Positions 37,034-45,900 of a stretch of 64,000 nucleotides of DNA are shown here, in pieces. The stretch lies in assembly GCF_024198235.1 (NCBI RefSeq), contig NZ_JAKCFB010000001.1:124001-188000 (forward strand), written 5' to 3'. Every line of letters starts with the position of its first letter. Within the stretch, counting starts at the first letter, position 1. Below the pieces are notes generated by a model, which was given only the letters and a program-made list of their open reading frames with translations, did no database searches and was not told the DNA's origin. This DNA comes from Myxococcus dinghuensis (lineage in GTDB: Bacteria; Myxococcota; Myxococcia; Myxococcales; Myxococcaceae). Position numbers and translations under genes: made by a program.

Positions 37034-38647
37034 TCAGGCCATCTTCTCGCGCAGGTACGACTCCAGCTCCGAGATGGCGACGCGCTCCTGGGTCATGGAG
37101 TCGCGCTGGCGCACGGTGACGGTGTCCTTCGTGGCGGCGTCCTTGCCGTCCCCGAGCGTGTCGAAGTCGACGGTGACGCAGAACGGCGTGCCGATCTCAT
37201 CCTGCCGCCGGTACAGCTTCCCGATGGCGCCGGTGTCGTCGTAGACGACCCGCATCGCGCCGGAGGACTGGAGCTGCCGGCGGATGCCCTTGGCCACGCC
37301 GACGATGCCGGGGTGGTTCTTCTTCAGCGGCAGGACGGCCACCTTGATGGGGGCCAGGCGCGGCTTGAAGTGCAGCACCGTCCGGTAGAACTCGTCGACG
37401 ACGGGGTCGACCTGGCCGCGCAGCTTCTTGGCGACCTCGATGCTCTCCGCGCCGGGCATGGACAACAGGCCGGTGATGGAGGCCAGCCGCTCGCCGAGCG
37501 CGCCCGCGATGCGCTCTCCCTCGGCGATGAGGGCGTGCTTCGCGTCCGCCGGGAGCTTCTCGTTGCGGCCCACGGACTTGAGGAACGTGCCCAGCGCCTC
37601 TTCGATGGGCTTGAGCCGGTCCGCCGGGGCGGGCTTCACCTGCTCCTCGTCGTACGCCTCGCTGAGCACCGCGAGCACGCCGCGGTCGACGCCCGCGGAG
37701 GGCTCGATGACGAAGGGCACCACGTGCTGCTTCGTCTCCGGGTCGAAGTACGTGAGCTTCTCCGTGCTGTGGGCGTTGGGCGCCACGCGCGCCTTCAAGC
37801 CGAGCGAGCCCTGGTCCTTGCTGTGCGAGCCCAGGTCGTAGTCCGTCCGGTTGGCGATGCCCTCCAGCTCCTCCAGCCCGTGGGGGAAGCGGTACAGCAG
37901 GTCGACGGTGGCCTTGGCGTAGTGCGCCAGCTCGTTCCCCTTCTGGTGGTAGGGCTCCAGGTTCTTGCGGGACAGGCCCACCGACAGCCACCAGTTGATG
38001 CGGTCCTCGACCCACTTCTGGTGCCAGGCCTCGTCCTCGCCGGGCTTCACGAAGAACTCGATCTCCATCTGCTCGAACTCACGCACGCGGAAGATGAAGT
38101 TGCGCGGCGTGATTTCGTTGCGGAACGACTTGCCGATCTGCGCGATGCCGAAGGGCAGCTTGCGCGACGTCGAGTCGAGCACGTGCTTGAAGTTGAGGAA
38201 GATGCCTTGCGCGGTCTCCGGGCGCAGGTAGGAGAACGACTCGGGGTCCGGCACCGGGCCGACCTGGGTCTTGAACATCAGGTTGAAGGGGCGCGGCTCG
38301 GTCAGCTCCGTGGAGCCGCAGCTCGGACACTTGCCGGCGATCTGGTCCGCGCGCCAGCGCATCTTGCAGCCCTTGCAGTCGACCATCGGGTCCACGAAGG
38401 TCTCCTCGTGTCCCGAATAGCGCCAGGCGAGCTTGTTCATGAGGATGGCGGCGTCGATGCCCTCCATGTCCTCGCGCTCCCAGACGTTGGCGCGCCACCA
38501 GGCGAGCTTCAGGTTGTTCTTCAGCTCGACGCCGAGCGGGCCGTAGTCGTACGTGCCCTGGAGGCCCCCGTAGATCGCGGAGCCAGGGAAGATGAAGCCC
38601 CGGCGTTTGCACAGGGACACGAGCTGCTCCATCGTCTGCGCGGCCAT
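37034..38647 (-). CDS. glyS: Glycyl-tRNA synthetase (homodimeric class II)
   Basis: A 537-residue alpha2-type glycyl-tRNA synthetase that charges tRNA-Gly. It starts with the family signature [19 protein letters not shown] and DYGPLG. A zinc knuckle (CKGCKMRW then CPSCGST), motif 2 ([21 protein letters not shown]) and motif 3 ([13 protein letters not shown]) are all present, then the anticodon domain ([11 protein letters not shown]). A helical insert of about 85 residues ([10 protein letters not shown] to [10 protein letters not shown]) separates motif 3 from the anticodon domain and is longer than in Thermus-type enzymes. GAAGGAG precedes the ATG. It is an essential housekeeping gene. Confidence 0.95.
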   Translation of the reverse strand: MAAQTMEQLVSLCKRRGFIFPGSAIYGGLQGTYDYGPLGVELKNNLKLAWWRANVWEREDMEGIDAAILMNKLAWRYSGHEETFVDPMVDCKGCKMRWRADQIAGKCPSCGSTELTEPRPFNLMFKTQVGPVPDPESFSYLRPETAQGIFLNFKHVLDSTSRKLPFGIAQIGKSFRNEITPRNFIFRVREFEQMEIEFFVKPGEDEAWHQKWVEDRINWWLSVGLSRKNLEPYHQKGNELAHYAKATVDLLYRFPHGLEELEGIANRTDYDLGSHSKDQGSLGLKARVAPNAHSTEKLTYFDPETKQHVVPFVIEPSAGVDRGVLAVLSEAYDEEQVKPAPADRLKPIEEALGTFLKSVGRNEKLPADAKHALIAEGERIAGALGERLASITGLLSMPGAESIEVAKKLRGQVDPVVDEFYRTVLHFKPRLAPIKVAVLPLKKNHPGIVGVAKGIRRQLQSSGAMRVVYDDTGAIGKLYRRQDEIGTPFCVTVDFDTLGDGKDAATKDTVTVRQRDSMTQERVAISELESYLREKMA

Positions 38648-38840
38648 CGGCGTGCTGCTCCTTCGTGAGCGGTGGGGGACGCACCGTACACGGTTCGCCT
38701 GGGGCTGACGCGCGAGGGGGCCCGGGTGGCCCGTCCCCGTCCGGCAGGTGTCGTACGGACCGTGTGGGCGGCTGTGGGCTCTCCGCTCGCGAACACCGCC
38801 CACCCCCGGAGCCGGAGCCCCGGGGGCGGGGAGAGGGAGG

Positions 38841-40373
38841 TCAGGGGGCCTTGCGCACCTGGCTGACCAGCCAGTCCTGGGCATCGGACCGGGCCCAGAA
38901 GGTGTCCCAGCCGCCGTGGCCGCCGGAGGGGTTGACGGTGATCATGAGCTCGCCGGAGTAGCCGGCGCACTGCTGCAAGCGCATCTGGAAGCCGTCGTAG
39001 GGGTTGGTCCAGTTCCAGGCGCTGAACGTGCCGTCATCCGAGTTGCCGGCGGCCCAGATGGGGAAGGCCTCCAGCACGCAGAGGGGAGAGGGGTTGGGCG
39101 GGAAGTAGGCCTGCGGCATCGCGCCGGCGTAGGTCGACCGGTAGTAGGCGAGCTGGTCGTTCACGCCCGAGGCGCCGGAGGACAGGCCGGTCAGCGTCAC
39201 GCGGTCCGGGTCGGCGCCGTAGAGGGTGATGGCCTCGAGCACCAGCGCGTGCACGTTGGCCGTGTGCCACCAGGTGTCCAGCGGCTGCCCGACGCGGGGG
39301 CCGTTGGGGGCGATGACGATGCCGGGGAAGGTGTCGACGAGCGCCTTGCCGGGGAGGAGCTGGCGGATGAAGCCCTCGGGGCTGCTGCCCACCTGCGTGT
39401 GGTCCGACGTCAGCGTGGAGCCGCCGCGGCCGTGCAGCGTCAGGACGAGGGGGTACTTCTTGCCCGGGACGGTGCCGTAGTCCTTGGGCAGGAACACCGC
39501 GGAGTCGTACGTGCCGTTGCGGTTCCACACGTGGAGCTTCCCGGCGCGCGGGTCCGCGGACGGAATCGCCGCGTTCACCGTGACGCTCACCGTGTCCGCG
39601 CTGGTGGAGCCGCCGTTGTCCGTGGCCGCGAGCTGGAACACGTAGGTGCCCTGGGCGAGGTCGTTGGCGCTCGCCGTGGCCGCCGTGGCCCCGGAGAGGG
39701 TGGCCGTCGTCGGACCGGAGACCTGGGTCCAGAGGTAGCGGGTGATGGTGCCGTCCGCGTCCGTGGCCGACCCCTGGAGCTGGACCGAGTGGGTGGGCAG
39801 GGTGATGGAGAGGTCCGCGCCGGCGAAGACCGACGGCGGCTGGTTCGTCAGCGTGCTCCCGAACACCTGGAACTCGCGCACGCGGCAGAAGTTGTCGTCC
39901 GCGCCCGCCTTGCACAGGAGGCGCACGTAGCGCGCGCTCACCTGCTGGGGCAACGTCAGCGTCCAGGCGGGCAGGGTGTTGCCGGTGATGCTCGCGCCGG
40001 GAATCACCTGCCAGGCGTCCGTGAGGTTGGCGCGATAGACGATGTCGAAGGAGACCATGCGGCCGTAGGTGTCGTCCTTGCCGGTGTACAGGGCGAGGCG
40101 GTCCACCCGGTACTGGGCCTGCAGGTCCACCTCCAGCCACTCCGGATTCGAGGGCAGCGGGTTGACGGCCGAGGCCCACCGGTCATCCGAGGCGATGTTG
40201 CCGTTGAACGCCTTGGGGTGGCCGAACAGGTCCGGGAAGCCGATGGCGTTCACCGACGAGGCCGAGGACGGCTTGTTCAGGGCGACGTTGGTGGACTGCG
40301 CCGCCGCGGAGAGCGGGAGAGACAGGAGCAGGGCACTCAGGGTCGGGAGGGTACGACGGGGACTCCAATCCAT
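38841..40373 (-). CDS. Secreted esterase with discoidin (F5/8C) and PKD/Ig-like domains
   Basis: A 510-residue exported protein with a signal peptide (PLSAAAQS). Residues about 22-175 form an F5/8 type C (CBM32-like) domain: [38 protein letters not shown]. Residues about 180-280 are a PKD/REJ-like Ig fold ([21 protein letters not shown]). Residues about 290-510 are an alpha/beta hydrolase: [11 protein letters not shown], nucleophile elbow [10 protein letters not shown], and His in [13 protein letters not shown], near PHB depolymerase/feruloyl esterase types. It probably de-esterifies a polysaccharide bound by the discoidin domain (inference). It is upstream of glyS but not coupled. Confidence 0.82.
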   Translation of the reverse strand: MDWSPRRTLPTLSALLLSLPLSAAAQSTNVALNKPSSASSVNAIGFPDLFGHPKAFNGNIASDDRWASAVNPLPSNPEWLEVDLQAQYRVDRLALYTGKDDTYGRMVSFDIVYRANLTDAWQVIPGASITGNTLPAWTLTLPQQVSARYVRLLCKAGADDNFCRVREFQVFGSTLTNQPPSVFAGADLSITLPTHSVQLQGSATDADGTITRYLWTQVSGPTTATLSGATAATASANDLAQGTYVFQLAATDNGGSTSADTVSVTVNAAIPSADPRAGKLHVWNRNGTYDSAVFLPKDYGTVPGKKYPLVLTLHGRGGSTLTSDHTQVGSSPEGFIRQLLPGKALVDTFPGIVIAPNGPRVGQPLDTWWHTANVHALVLEAITLYGADPDRVTLTGLSSGASGVNDQLAYYRSTYAGAMPQAYFPPNPSPLCVLEAFPIWAAGNSDDGTFSAWNWTNPYDGFQMRLQQCAGYSGELMITVNPSGGHGGWDTFWARSDAQDWLVSQVRKAP

Positions 40374-40652
40374 GGGGACTCCTTTCAAGAGGGGGGTTCC
40401 AGTCTTCACGGGGGTGTTGTGGTTTCGTAGTTCAATCTCGTGTTCCATTTGTTTCCGTGGATGTAGTTGCAATTTGGTTGCTGAAATTCGCGAGGATGGA
40501 TACGAAGCTGCGGAAGTGGCCGGTGTGCGTCCTGGAGGCCGCCGCCGTGGCGGAGGTGGCGGTGGCGACCCGGGTGGCGCCTCGGACTCGGGCGGAAAAA
40601 AGGGGGGGAGGTCGGCTTTCGTCCGGGGCCGTGCCCGCCTGAAGATGGCGCC

Positions 40653-41555
40653 ATGTCCCGCGCCCCTGGCCTCCGTCTCCTGCTGCTCGCCGCGTCCCTG
40701 CTGTCGTCGCCGGGGGCCCTGGCCGCCGGGGGCGGGGTCGACGCGCCGGTGACGCTCCGCTGGAAGGTGCCCCCGGCGTCGCTGGGCTACGAGTACACGG
40801 CGGAGAGCGTGGCCCCGGAGGGCAGCTCGATGCGGGTGGACCTCTCCAGCATCAAGCTGCGGGGTGTGCCTCCCGCGAAGCGCCAGCAGATGCTGGAGCT
40901 GCGCCAGCCCACCGAGTCGGCGATGGCGCTCGTGTTGTCACCCCAGTCGTCGGGGAGCGTGTCCGCCCGGTTGGTGGTGACCCGGGTGCAACTGCCCAAG
41001 ACGAAGCCGTCCTCGAAGGAGGCGCGTGAGGTGGCGCAGCGGATGAAGGCCATGGAGGGGACGGTGCAGGTGCGCGCGACGCTCACGGCCTCGGGGCTGG
41101 TCACCAGCGACCTGAAGCGCGAGGAGCGCAACCTGGTGGCCCTGATGGTGGAGCTGCCCTCGCGGCCCGTCTCCGTGGGCGACGTCTGGACCCACAGCGC
41201 GGACCTCCTCGACATGGGGAAGCGCTGGAATGGAAAGGGCGACACCCTCAACCGCGTGGAGCTGGTGGCCCTGGAGCGCGAGGCGGAGGGCCGCACGGTG
41301 GCCGTCATCGACTTCACGCTCGCGGAGCGGCACGCCGGCCGCTACGAGGACCCCTCGCTGCTCAAGCCCATCCCCGCCACCATGGAGATGGCCTACGTGG
41401 GGCGCGGCGAGTTCCTCGTCGAGGAGGGGCGCTGGCGGCGCGTCGCGGGGCAGATGTCCACCCGGACGAAGGGCGTGGTGTCCGTGGACTCCGCCCAGCG
41501 GTTCGTCATGGTGCCGCTGGACCCCGTCCCGCCGGAGGTCCTCTCCGCGCAGTGA
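40653..41555 (+). CDS. Exported protein of unknown function
   Basis: A 300-residue protein with a signal peptide ending GALAAGG. The rest is rich in beta strands and has no Cys; segments like VQVRATLTASGLVTSDLKRE and LPSRPVSVGDVWTHSADL resemble DUF6263-like periplasmic proteins, but I cannot confirm this. No catalytic motif is apparent. The ribosome site is weak. It precedes the PilT-like gene, which has its own promoter-like element. Confidence 0.65.
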   Translation: MSRAPGLRLLLLAASLLSSPGALAAGGGVDAPVTLRWKVPPASLGYEYTAESVAPEGSSMRVDLSSIKLRGVPPAKRQQMLELRQPTESAMALVLSPQSSGSVSARLVVTRVQLPKTKPSSKEAREVAQRMKAMEGTVQVRATLTASGLVTSDLKREERNLVALMVELPSRPVSVGDVWTHSADLLDMGKRWNGKGDTLNRVELVALEREAEGRTVAVIDFTLAERHAGRYEDPSLLKPIPATMEMAYVGRGEFLVEEGRWRRVAGQMSTRTKGVVSVDSAQRFVMVPLDPVPPEVLSAQ

Positions 41556-41665
41556 GCCCGTTCGTGTCGGTCCGGTGACGGGGGAAGGGGTACCCACCAG
41601 GTGTCGCCCCAAACCCGTGACTGTCGTTGGGGCGCGTGGCCATGGGCTTCATCCGCGCGCTCACC

Positions 41666-41692
41666 TAGAATCCAGGCTTTCACGGCTGAGGG
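41666..41692 (+). promoter_or_regulatory. Promoter minus-10 (TAGAAT) and ribosome site of the PilT-like gene
   Basis: TAGAAT at 41666-41671 is one base from the consensus minus-10. GAGGG at 41688-41692 is a ribosome site seven bases before a CTG at 41700. Together they argue that translation begins at 41700 and not at the upstream GTG at 41601. Confidence 0.5.
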
Positions 41693-41699
41693 TACTCTC

Positions 41700-42773
41700 C
41701 TGGACCTGGCGACACTGAACAAGCTGCTGACGGTTGGCGTGCAGAACGGGGCATCGGACATCCACTTCCGGCCGGGGGATCCACCCATCTACCGGGTGAA
41801 TGGCGCGCTCAGGCCGCTGAAGATGGAGAAGCTCCACGCGGACCACACCCGACAGGTGGCGATCCACGTCGTCTCGGACCCCGCGGTGAAGGGGCAGATC
41901 GACACGCTGCAGGAGTGTGATGCCTCCTACAGCCTCCCGGGCGTGGCGCGCTTCCGCGTGAACATCTACCGGCAGCGCGGCTCGCTGGCGTGCATCCTGC
42001 GCATCATCCCGGATGAAATCCCGACCATCGACGGGCTGGGCCTGCCGCAGGTGTTGAAGAAGATCGCCGGCAACGAGCGCGGGCTGGTGCTGGTGACGGG
42101 GGCCACGGGCTCCGGCAAGAGCTCCACGCTGGCGTCGATGATCGACCACATCAACCGCACGGAGAACCTGCACATCCTCACCATCGAGGACCCCATCGAG
42201 TTCATCTACAAGAACATCAAGTCCTCCATCTCCCAGCGGGAGATCGGCCCGGACACGCGGGGGTTCGCGGTGGCCCTGCGCGCGGCGCTGCGCCAGGACC
42301 CGGACGTCATCCTGGTGGGAGAGATGCGCGACACGGAGACCATCGACATCGCGCTCAAGGCGTCGGAGACGGGGCACCTGGTGCTGTCCACGGTGCACAC
42401 GACGGACGCCTCGCGGACCATCAACCGCCTGGTGTCCGTGTTCCCCGCGGAGGAGCAGACCATGGTGCGCATGCGCCTGGCGGACTGCCTCAAGGCGACC
42501 GTGTCCCAGCGCCTGCTGCCGCGCGCCAGCGGCAAGGGCCGCACCGTGGCGCTGGAAATCATGGTGCAGACGAAGACGGTGGAGCAGTACATCCGCGACG
42601 ACCGCGCCAGCGAGCTGAAGGACGTCATCGAGAAGGGCCGCGACATGTTCGGCATGCAGTCCTTCGACCAGCACCTGACGCAGTTGTACCGCGAGGGGCT
42701 CATCACCCTGGAGACGGCCCAGAGCGCCGCCTCCAACCCGGCGGACTTCCAGCGCGCGCTGGAGTTCGACTGA
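41700..42773 (+). CDS. PilT/PilU-family type IV pilus retraction ATPase paralogue
   Basis: A 357-residue secretion ATPase. It has the PilT N-terminal PAS-like part (NGASDIHFRPGDPPIYRVNG), Walker A GATGSGKSS, Asp box IEDPIEF, Walker B DVILVGEMRD and His box STVHTTD. The AIRNLIRE motif of true PilT is missing (reads VEQYIRDDRASEL), so this is likely a paralogue or PilU-like, not the main retraction motor. No ATG or GTG lies near the conserved start; CTG at 41700 has a ribosome site and an upstream promoter box. It stands alone, outside any pil cluster in this window. Confidence 0.88.
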   Translation: MDLATLNKLLTVGVQNGASDIHFRPGDPPIYRVNGALRPLKMEKLHADHTRQVAIHVVSDPAVKGQIDTLQECDASYSLPGVARFRVNIYRQRGSLACILRIIPDEIPTIDGLGLPQVLKKIAGNERGLVLVTGATGSGKSSTLASMIDHINRTENLHILTIEDPIEFIYKNIKSSISQREIGPDTRGFAVALRAALRQDPDVILVGEMRDTETIDIALKASETGHLVLSTVHTTDASRTINRLVSVFPAEEQTMVRMRLADCLKATVSQRLLPRASGKGRTVALEIMVQTKTVEQYIRDDRASELKDVIEKGRDMFGMQSFDQHLTQLYREGLITLETAQSAASNPADFQRALEFD

Positions 42774-42790
42774 CGCTTCGCCCGCGTCCA

Positions 42791-42823
42791 CCCGGAGCGG
42801 GAGCCACGGTGGCCCGCTCCGGG
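42791..42823. terminator. Bidirectional hairpin between pilT-like and gapN
   Basis: An 11-base perfect inverted repeat (CCCGGAGCGGG, 42791-42801; CCCGCTCCGGG, 42813-42823) with an 11-base loop lies between two convergent stop codons. Confidence 0.7.
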
Positions 42824-42834
42824 GGCAGGGGGCG

Positions 42835-44451
42835 TCAGAAGAGGAAGTCGGTCGTCAGGAAGTCCGACTCGCGCCGGGTGAGGATGGACTGGACGAGCGA
42901 GGTGTTGTCCGGCGTCGCCTTGGCGGCCACCAGCGTGCGGATGGAGAACACGCGCAGCGCGTCCGCGACGGAGAGGGTGCCCTCGGCGGAGTCCTTGCGG
43001 CCGTTGAAGGGGAACGTGTCGGGGCCGCGCTGGCACTGGCAGTTGAGGTTGATGCGCCCCACCTGGTTCGAGAACGCGTCGATGAACCGGCCGATGCGCG
43101 CCGAGTCCTTGCCGAACAGGCTCAGTTGCTGGCCGAACTCCGACTCCACCACCAGGCGGATGGCCTCCTCGTCCTGGTCGAACACCATCACCGGGATGAC
43201 GGGGCCGAACTGCTCCTCGTTGGCCAGCCGCATGTCCCGCGTCACGGGGTACACGACGGTGGGGGTGTAGAACGACAGGGCCGCCTGTCCTCCCGTCGCG
43301 TTGACGATGCGCGCGCCCTTCGCCAGGGCGTCGTCCACCAGGCCCTGGAGGAAGGTGGCCTTGCCCGGCTCCGGCAGGGGAGTGATGGCCACGCCCGGCT
43401 CCCACGGCATGCCGGGCTTGAGCTTGTCCACGGCGGCGGTGAACTTCTCCAGGAACCGGTCGACGATGCTCCGGTGCACCACCAGCAGCTTGAGCGCGGT
43501 GCAGCGCTGCCCGTTGAAGGACAGCGTCCCGGTGACGCACTCCTTCACCGCGTTGTCGAGGTCCGCGTCCTCCAGGATGATGGCCGGGTTCTTCGCGTCC
43601 AGGCCCAGCACGGACTTGAGCCGGTGGGGGCGGGGGTGCATCCGCTTGAGCTCGCTGGCGCCCCGGTTGGTGCCGATGAAGGCGAACAGGTCCACCTTCC
43701 CGCTCTCCATCAGCGCGCCCACCGTCTCCCGGCCCTTGCCGTAGATGATGTTGATGACGCCGGGCGGGAAGCAGTCGCGGAAGGCCTCCAGCAGCGGGCG
43801 GATGAGCAGCACGCCGAACTTCGCCGGCTTGAACACCACCGTGTTGCCCATGAGCAGGGCGGGGAACAGGGTGCTGAAGGTCTCGTTGAGGGGGTAGTTG
43901 TAGGGCCCCATGCACAGCGCCACGCCCATGGGCGCGCGGCGGATCTGCGCCATGATGCCCTGCTCCTGCACGAAGCGGGACGAGGTGCGGTCCAGCTCCT
44001 TCAGCGCGCGGAGGGTCTCCACGATGAGGTCGATGGTGCGGTCGAACTCCTTCTCCGAGTCCGGCTGCGTCTTGCCGATCTCCCACATCAGCAGGTTCAC
44101 CACCGCCGTGCGCTGGGCGCGCATGGCGACGAGGAAGCGCTCCACGGCCTCGATGCGCTCGGCGACCCGCATCGTGGGCCAGACGCCACGCCCCAGGTCG
44201 TACGCCTTCACCGCGGCGGCCAGCGCGTCGAGCGACTCGCGCGAGGTGAGCAGCGGCGTGGCGCCGATGACCTTCTGCCGGAGGCCCTCCGGGGTCTGGA
44301 CGTAGACCGGGCTCTGCACGGGGTTGAGGTCGCCCGTCCAGGTGCGCAGCGCTCCGTCGACCAGGTACTCACGCTGCTCGAGGTAGGCGGGGAGCCTCAC
44401 GCCAGGGGGGACCTGCTCGTCGGTGGGGAAGAGGTCTGCCAGTGCCGTCAT
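42835..44451 (-). CDS. gapN: NADP-dependent non-phosphorylating glyceraldehyde-3-phosphate dehydrogenase
   Basis: A 538-residue aldehyde dehydrogenase of the GapN group; it would oxidise glyceraldehyde-3-phosphate directly to 3-phosphoglycerate and make NADPH. Visible motifs are GPYNYPLNETF (cofactor/substrate side), FKPAKFG, LGLDAKNPAIILEDADLD, the nucleophile Cys in FNGQRCTALK, and the GapN-type tail CQCQRGPDTFPFNGRKDS. It lacks the ELGGK motif of ordinary aldehyde dehydrogenases, as its subfamily does. It is a single-gene unit between two hairpins. The start at 44451 follows AAGGAG. Confidence 0.9.
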   Translation of the reverse strand: MTALADLFPTDEQVPPGVRLPAYLEQREYLVDGALRTWTGDLNPVQSPVYVQTPEGLRQKVIGATPLLTSRESLDALAAAVKAYDLGRGVWPTMRVAERIEAVERFLVAMRAQRTAVVNLLMWEIGKTQPDSEKEFDRTIDLIVETLRALKELDRTSSRFVQEQGIMAQIRRAPMGVALCMGPYNYPLNETFSTLFPALLMGNTVVFKPAKFGVLLIRPLLEAFRDCFPPGVINIIYGKGRETVGALMESGKVDLFAFIGTNRGASELKRMHPRPHRLKSVLGLDAKNPAIILEDADLDNAVKECVTGTLSFNGQRCTALKLLVVHRSIVDRFLEKFTAAVDKLKPGMPWEPGVAITPLPEPGKATFLQGLVDDALAKGARIVNATGGQAALSFYTPTVVYPVTRDMRLANEEQFGPVIPVMVFDQDEEAIRLVVESEFGQQLSLFGKDSARIGRFIDAFSNQVGRINLNCQCQRGPDTFPFNGRKDSAEGTLSVADALRVFSIRTLVAAKATPDNTSLVQSILTRRESDFLTTDFLF

Positions 44452-44480
44452 GAGGGCTCCTTTTAATGGGAGTCCTCGCC

Positions 44481-44539
44481 GGGGGCACGACTTCCCACGC
44501 GCCGGCCCGACCCCACGGACCGGGCCGGCGCGTGCCCCC
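44481..44539 (-). terminator. Nested hairpins downstream of the lipoprotein gene at 44554
   Basis: A 14-base perfect inverted repeat (CACGCGCCGGCCCG at 44496-44509, CGGGCCGGCGCGTG at 44521-44534) overlaps a second pair, GGGGGCACG (44481-44489) with CGTGCCCCC (44531-44539). The two stems exclude each other. The position after the lipoprotein stop suggests a terminator; it is also upstream of gapN. Confidence 0.6.
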
Positions 44540-44553
44540 CTCTGCCTCGACCG

Positions 44554-45669
44554 CTACCCCCCGCAGCGGTTGAAGTTCTGATCGACGTAGTACTGGCAGC
44601 AACCCGCGTAGGCGCCCAGGCACACCTGGGTTCCGAGCGCCTGGGTGGCCCAGGCCGAGGCGGTGGAGTACGAGCCGGCGCAGGCGTCCGCGCACAGCGT
44701 GTTGGAGATGGACGAGATGGTGCCGTCCAGGTTGTAGCAGGTGGTCGCGTGGGCGCGGGCGTACACGTTGCACGGCTCCTGCTGCGGCGGGGGCGTGGAG
44801 GACGACGTGCTCCAGACGGTGCTCAGGTACACGCGGTCCGTGCTCTGGTCGATGCCCGCCCAGCGCGAGCGGGGGCCGCTGTTCCACGTGAGCGTCAGGT
44901 AGTGGCGCGCCTGGAGGGTCGAGTTGTAGCTGACCTTCCACTCACAGCCCTCCCAGGGCCAGATGCTGCAGGACTTGAACTTCGTATAGAAATACGCGGT
45001 CGAGTCGAAGCCGGCCGCCAGCCCCACCGCGCGGAAGAACACGGTGTTGTCCTTCGCGCCGCTGTAGGAGCCGTACCAGTAGTCGGTGATGCAGGTGGCG
45101 GACTGGGTGGCGGTGGTGCTGCAGAAGTTGCTGCGGAACCACGCCTTGTCGCCCACCCAGTCCCAGGTGTCGTTGAGGCTGGCGGCGGCGGGGCCGCGCT
45201 CGGCGTTCAGCGGCGAGGGGCCGTCGGGCAGCGTCTCCGCGGCGCGGCCCACCTCACGCGCGGCCTCGCGGGCCTGGATGATGCGCGCCATGGCGATGCG
45301 GCCCTGGGCCTGCACGAGCGCGGCGGGGACGTCCTCGCGCTTCGCGCCGGGGACGTGGGAGAGATAGAGGTCCGCCAGCTCCTTGGCTTCGGTGTCCTCC
45401 TGCATCGCCGCCTGGAGGTGGGCGGCGTCGCGGTCCATGTGGCCCGACTCCGCGACGACCACCTCGCCGGGCGCCGTCTCGATGAAGCGCACCGTGCGGG
45501 TGTCGCTCAGCTTCAGCTCGTGCAACAGCGTTCCCGGAACAGCGGCCTCGGCCGGCGGGGCCTCGGTGGGGCTCGGGGCTCCGCAGGCGGTGAGCAGCAG
45601 GCTGCAGAGGGCGGACGACAGCAGGGCCCTCGCGCCGGGGGCGCGGGGCAGGGCACGTTGTTGCGACAT
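44554..45669 (-). CDS. Lipoprotein of unknown function, Cys-rich C-terminus
   Basis: A 371-residue lipoprotein (LLTAC, Cys29). Residues 30-165 look mostly helical and charged (AAMQEDTEAKELADLYLSHV), residues 170-300 are beta-rich with aromatic strands (WVGDKAWFRSNFC, FFRAVGLAAGFDSTAYFY), and the last 70 have eight Cys in pairs (CYNLDGTISS, CADAC, GCCQYY). I do not recognise the family. It has its own hairpin downstream and is divergent from another lipoprotein gene. Confidence 0.72.
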   Translation of the reverse strand: MSQQRALPRAPGARALLSSALCSLLLTACGAPSPTEAPPAEAAVPGTLLHELKLSDTRTVRFIETAPGEVVVAESGHMDRDAAHLQAAMQEDTEAKELADLYLSHVPGAKREDVPAALVQAQGRIAMARIIQAREAAREVGRAAETLPDGPSPLNAERGPAAASLNDTWDWVGDKAWFRSNFCSTTATQSATCITDYWYGSYSGAKDNTVFFRAVGLAAGFDSTAYFYTKFKSCSIWPWEGCEWKVSYNSTLQARHYLTLTWNSGPRSRWAGIDQSTDRVYLSTVWSTSSSTPPPQQEPCNVYARAHATTCYNLDGTISSISNTLCADACAGSYSTASAWATQALGTQVCLGAYAGCCQYYVDQNFNRCGG

Positions 45670-45900
45670 GGCGAAGGACTCCTCGGTCTGGGCTGCCTCC
45701 CCTGAACGGGCCTCGCCAGAAGTCTTCGGTCGGCGTCCACGACGGGCCGCGGCGCTGGACGACACCTGACACGGATGTCATGGGACGGACGACGCCAGGG
45801 CCAGGGGGCCTTTGGAAACCCCTGGAAATACCAGGAGTCTGGGTTGGCTCGCCCGTTGCTCAGGGAGGCGCACCTGTTCACTCGTCCCAAGGAGCAACCC

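Noticed and set aside
41601-41699. GTG start for the PilT-like gene
   Set aside because: It lies before the promoter-like TAGAAT, and the added residues do not resemble PilT N-termini.
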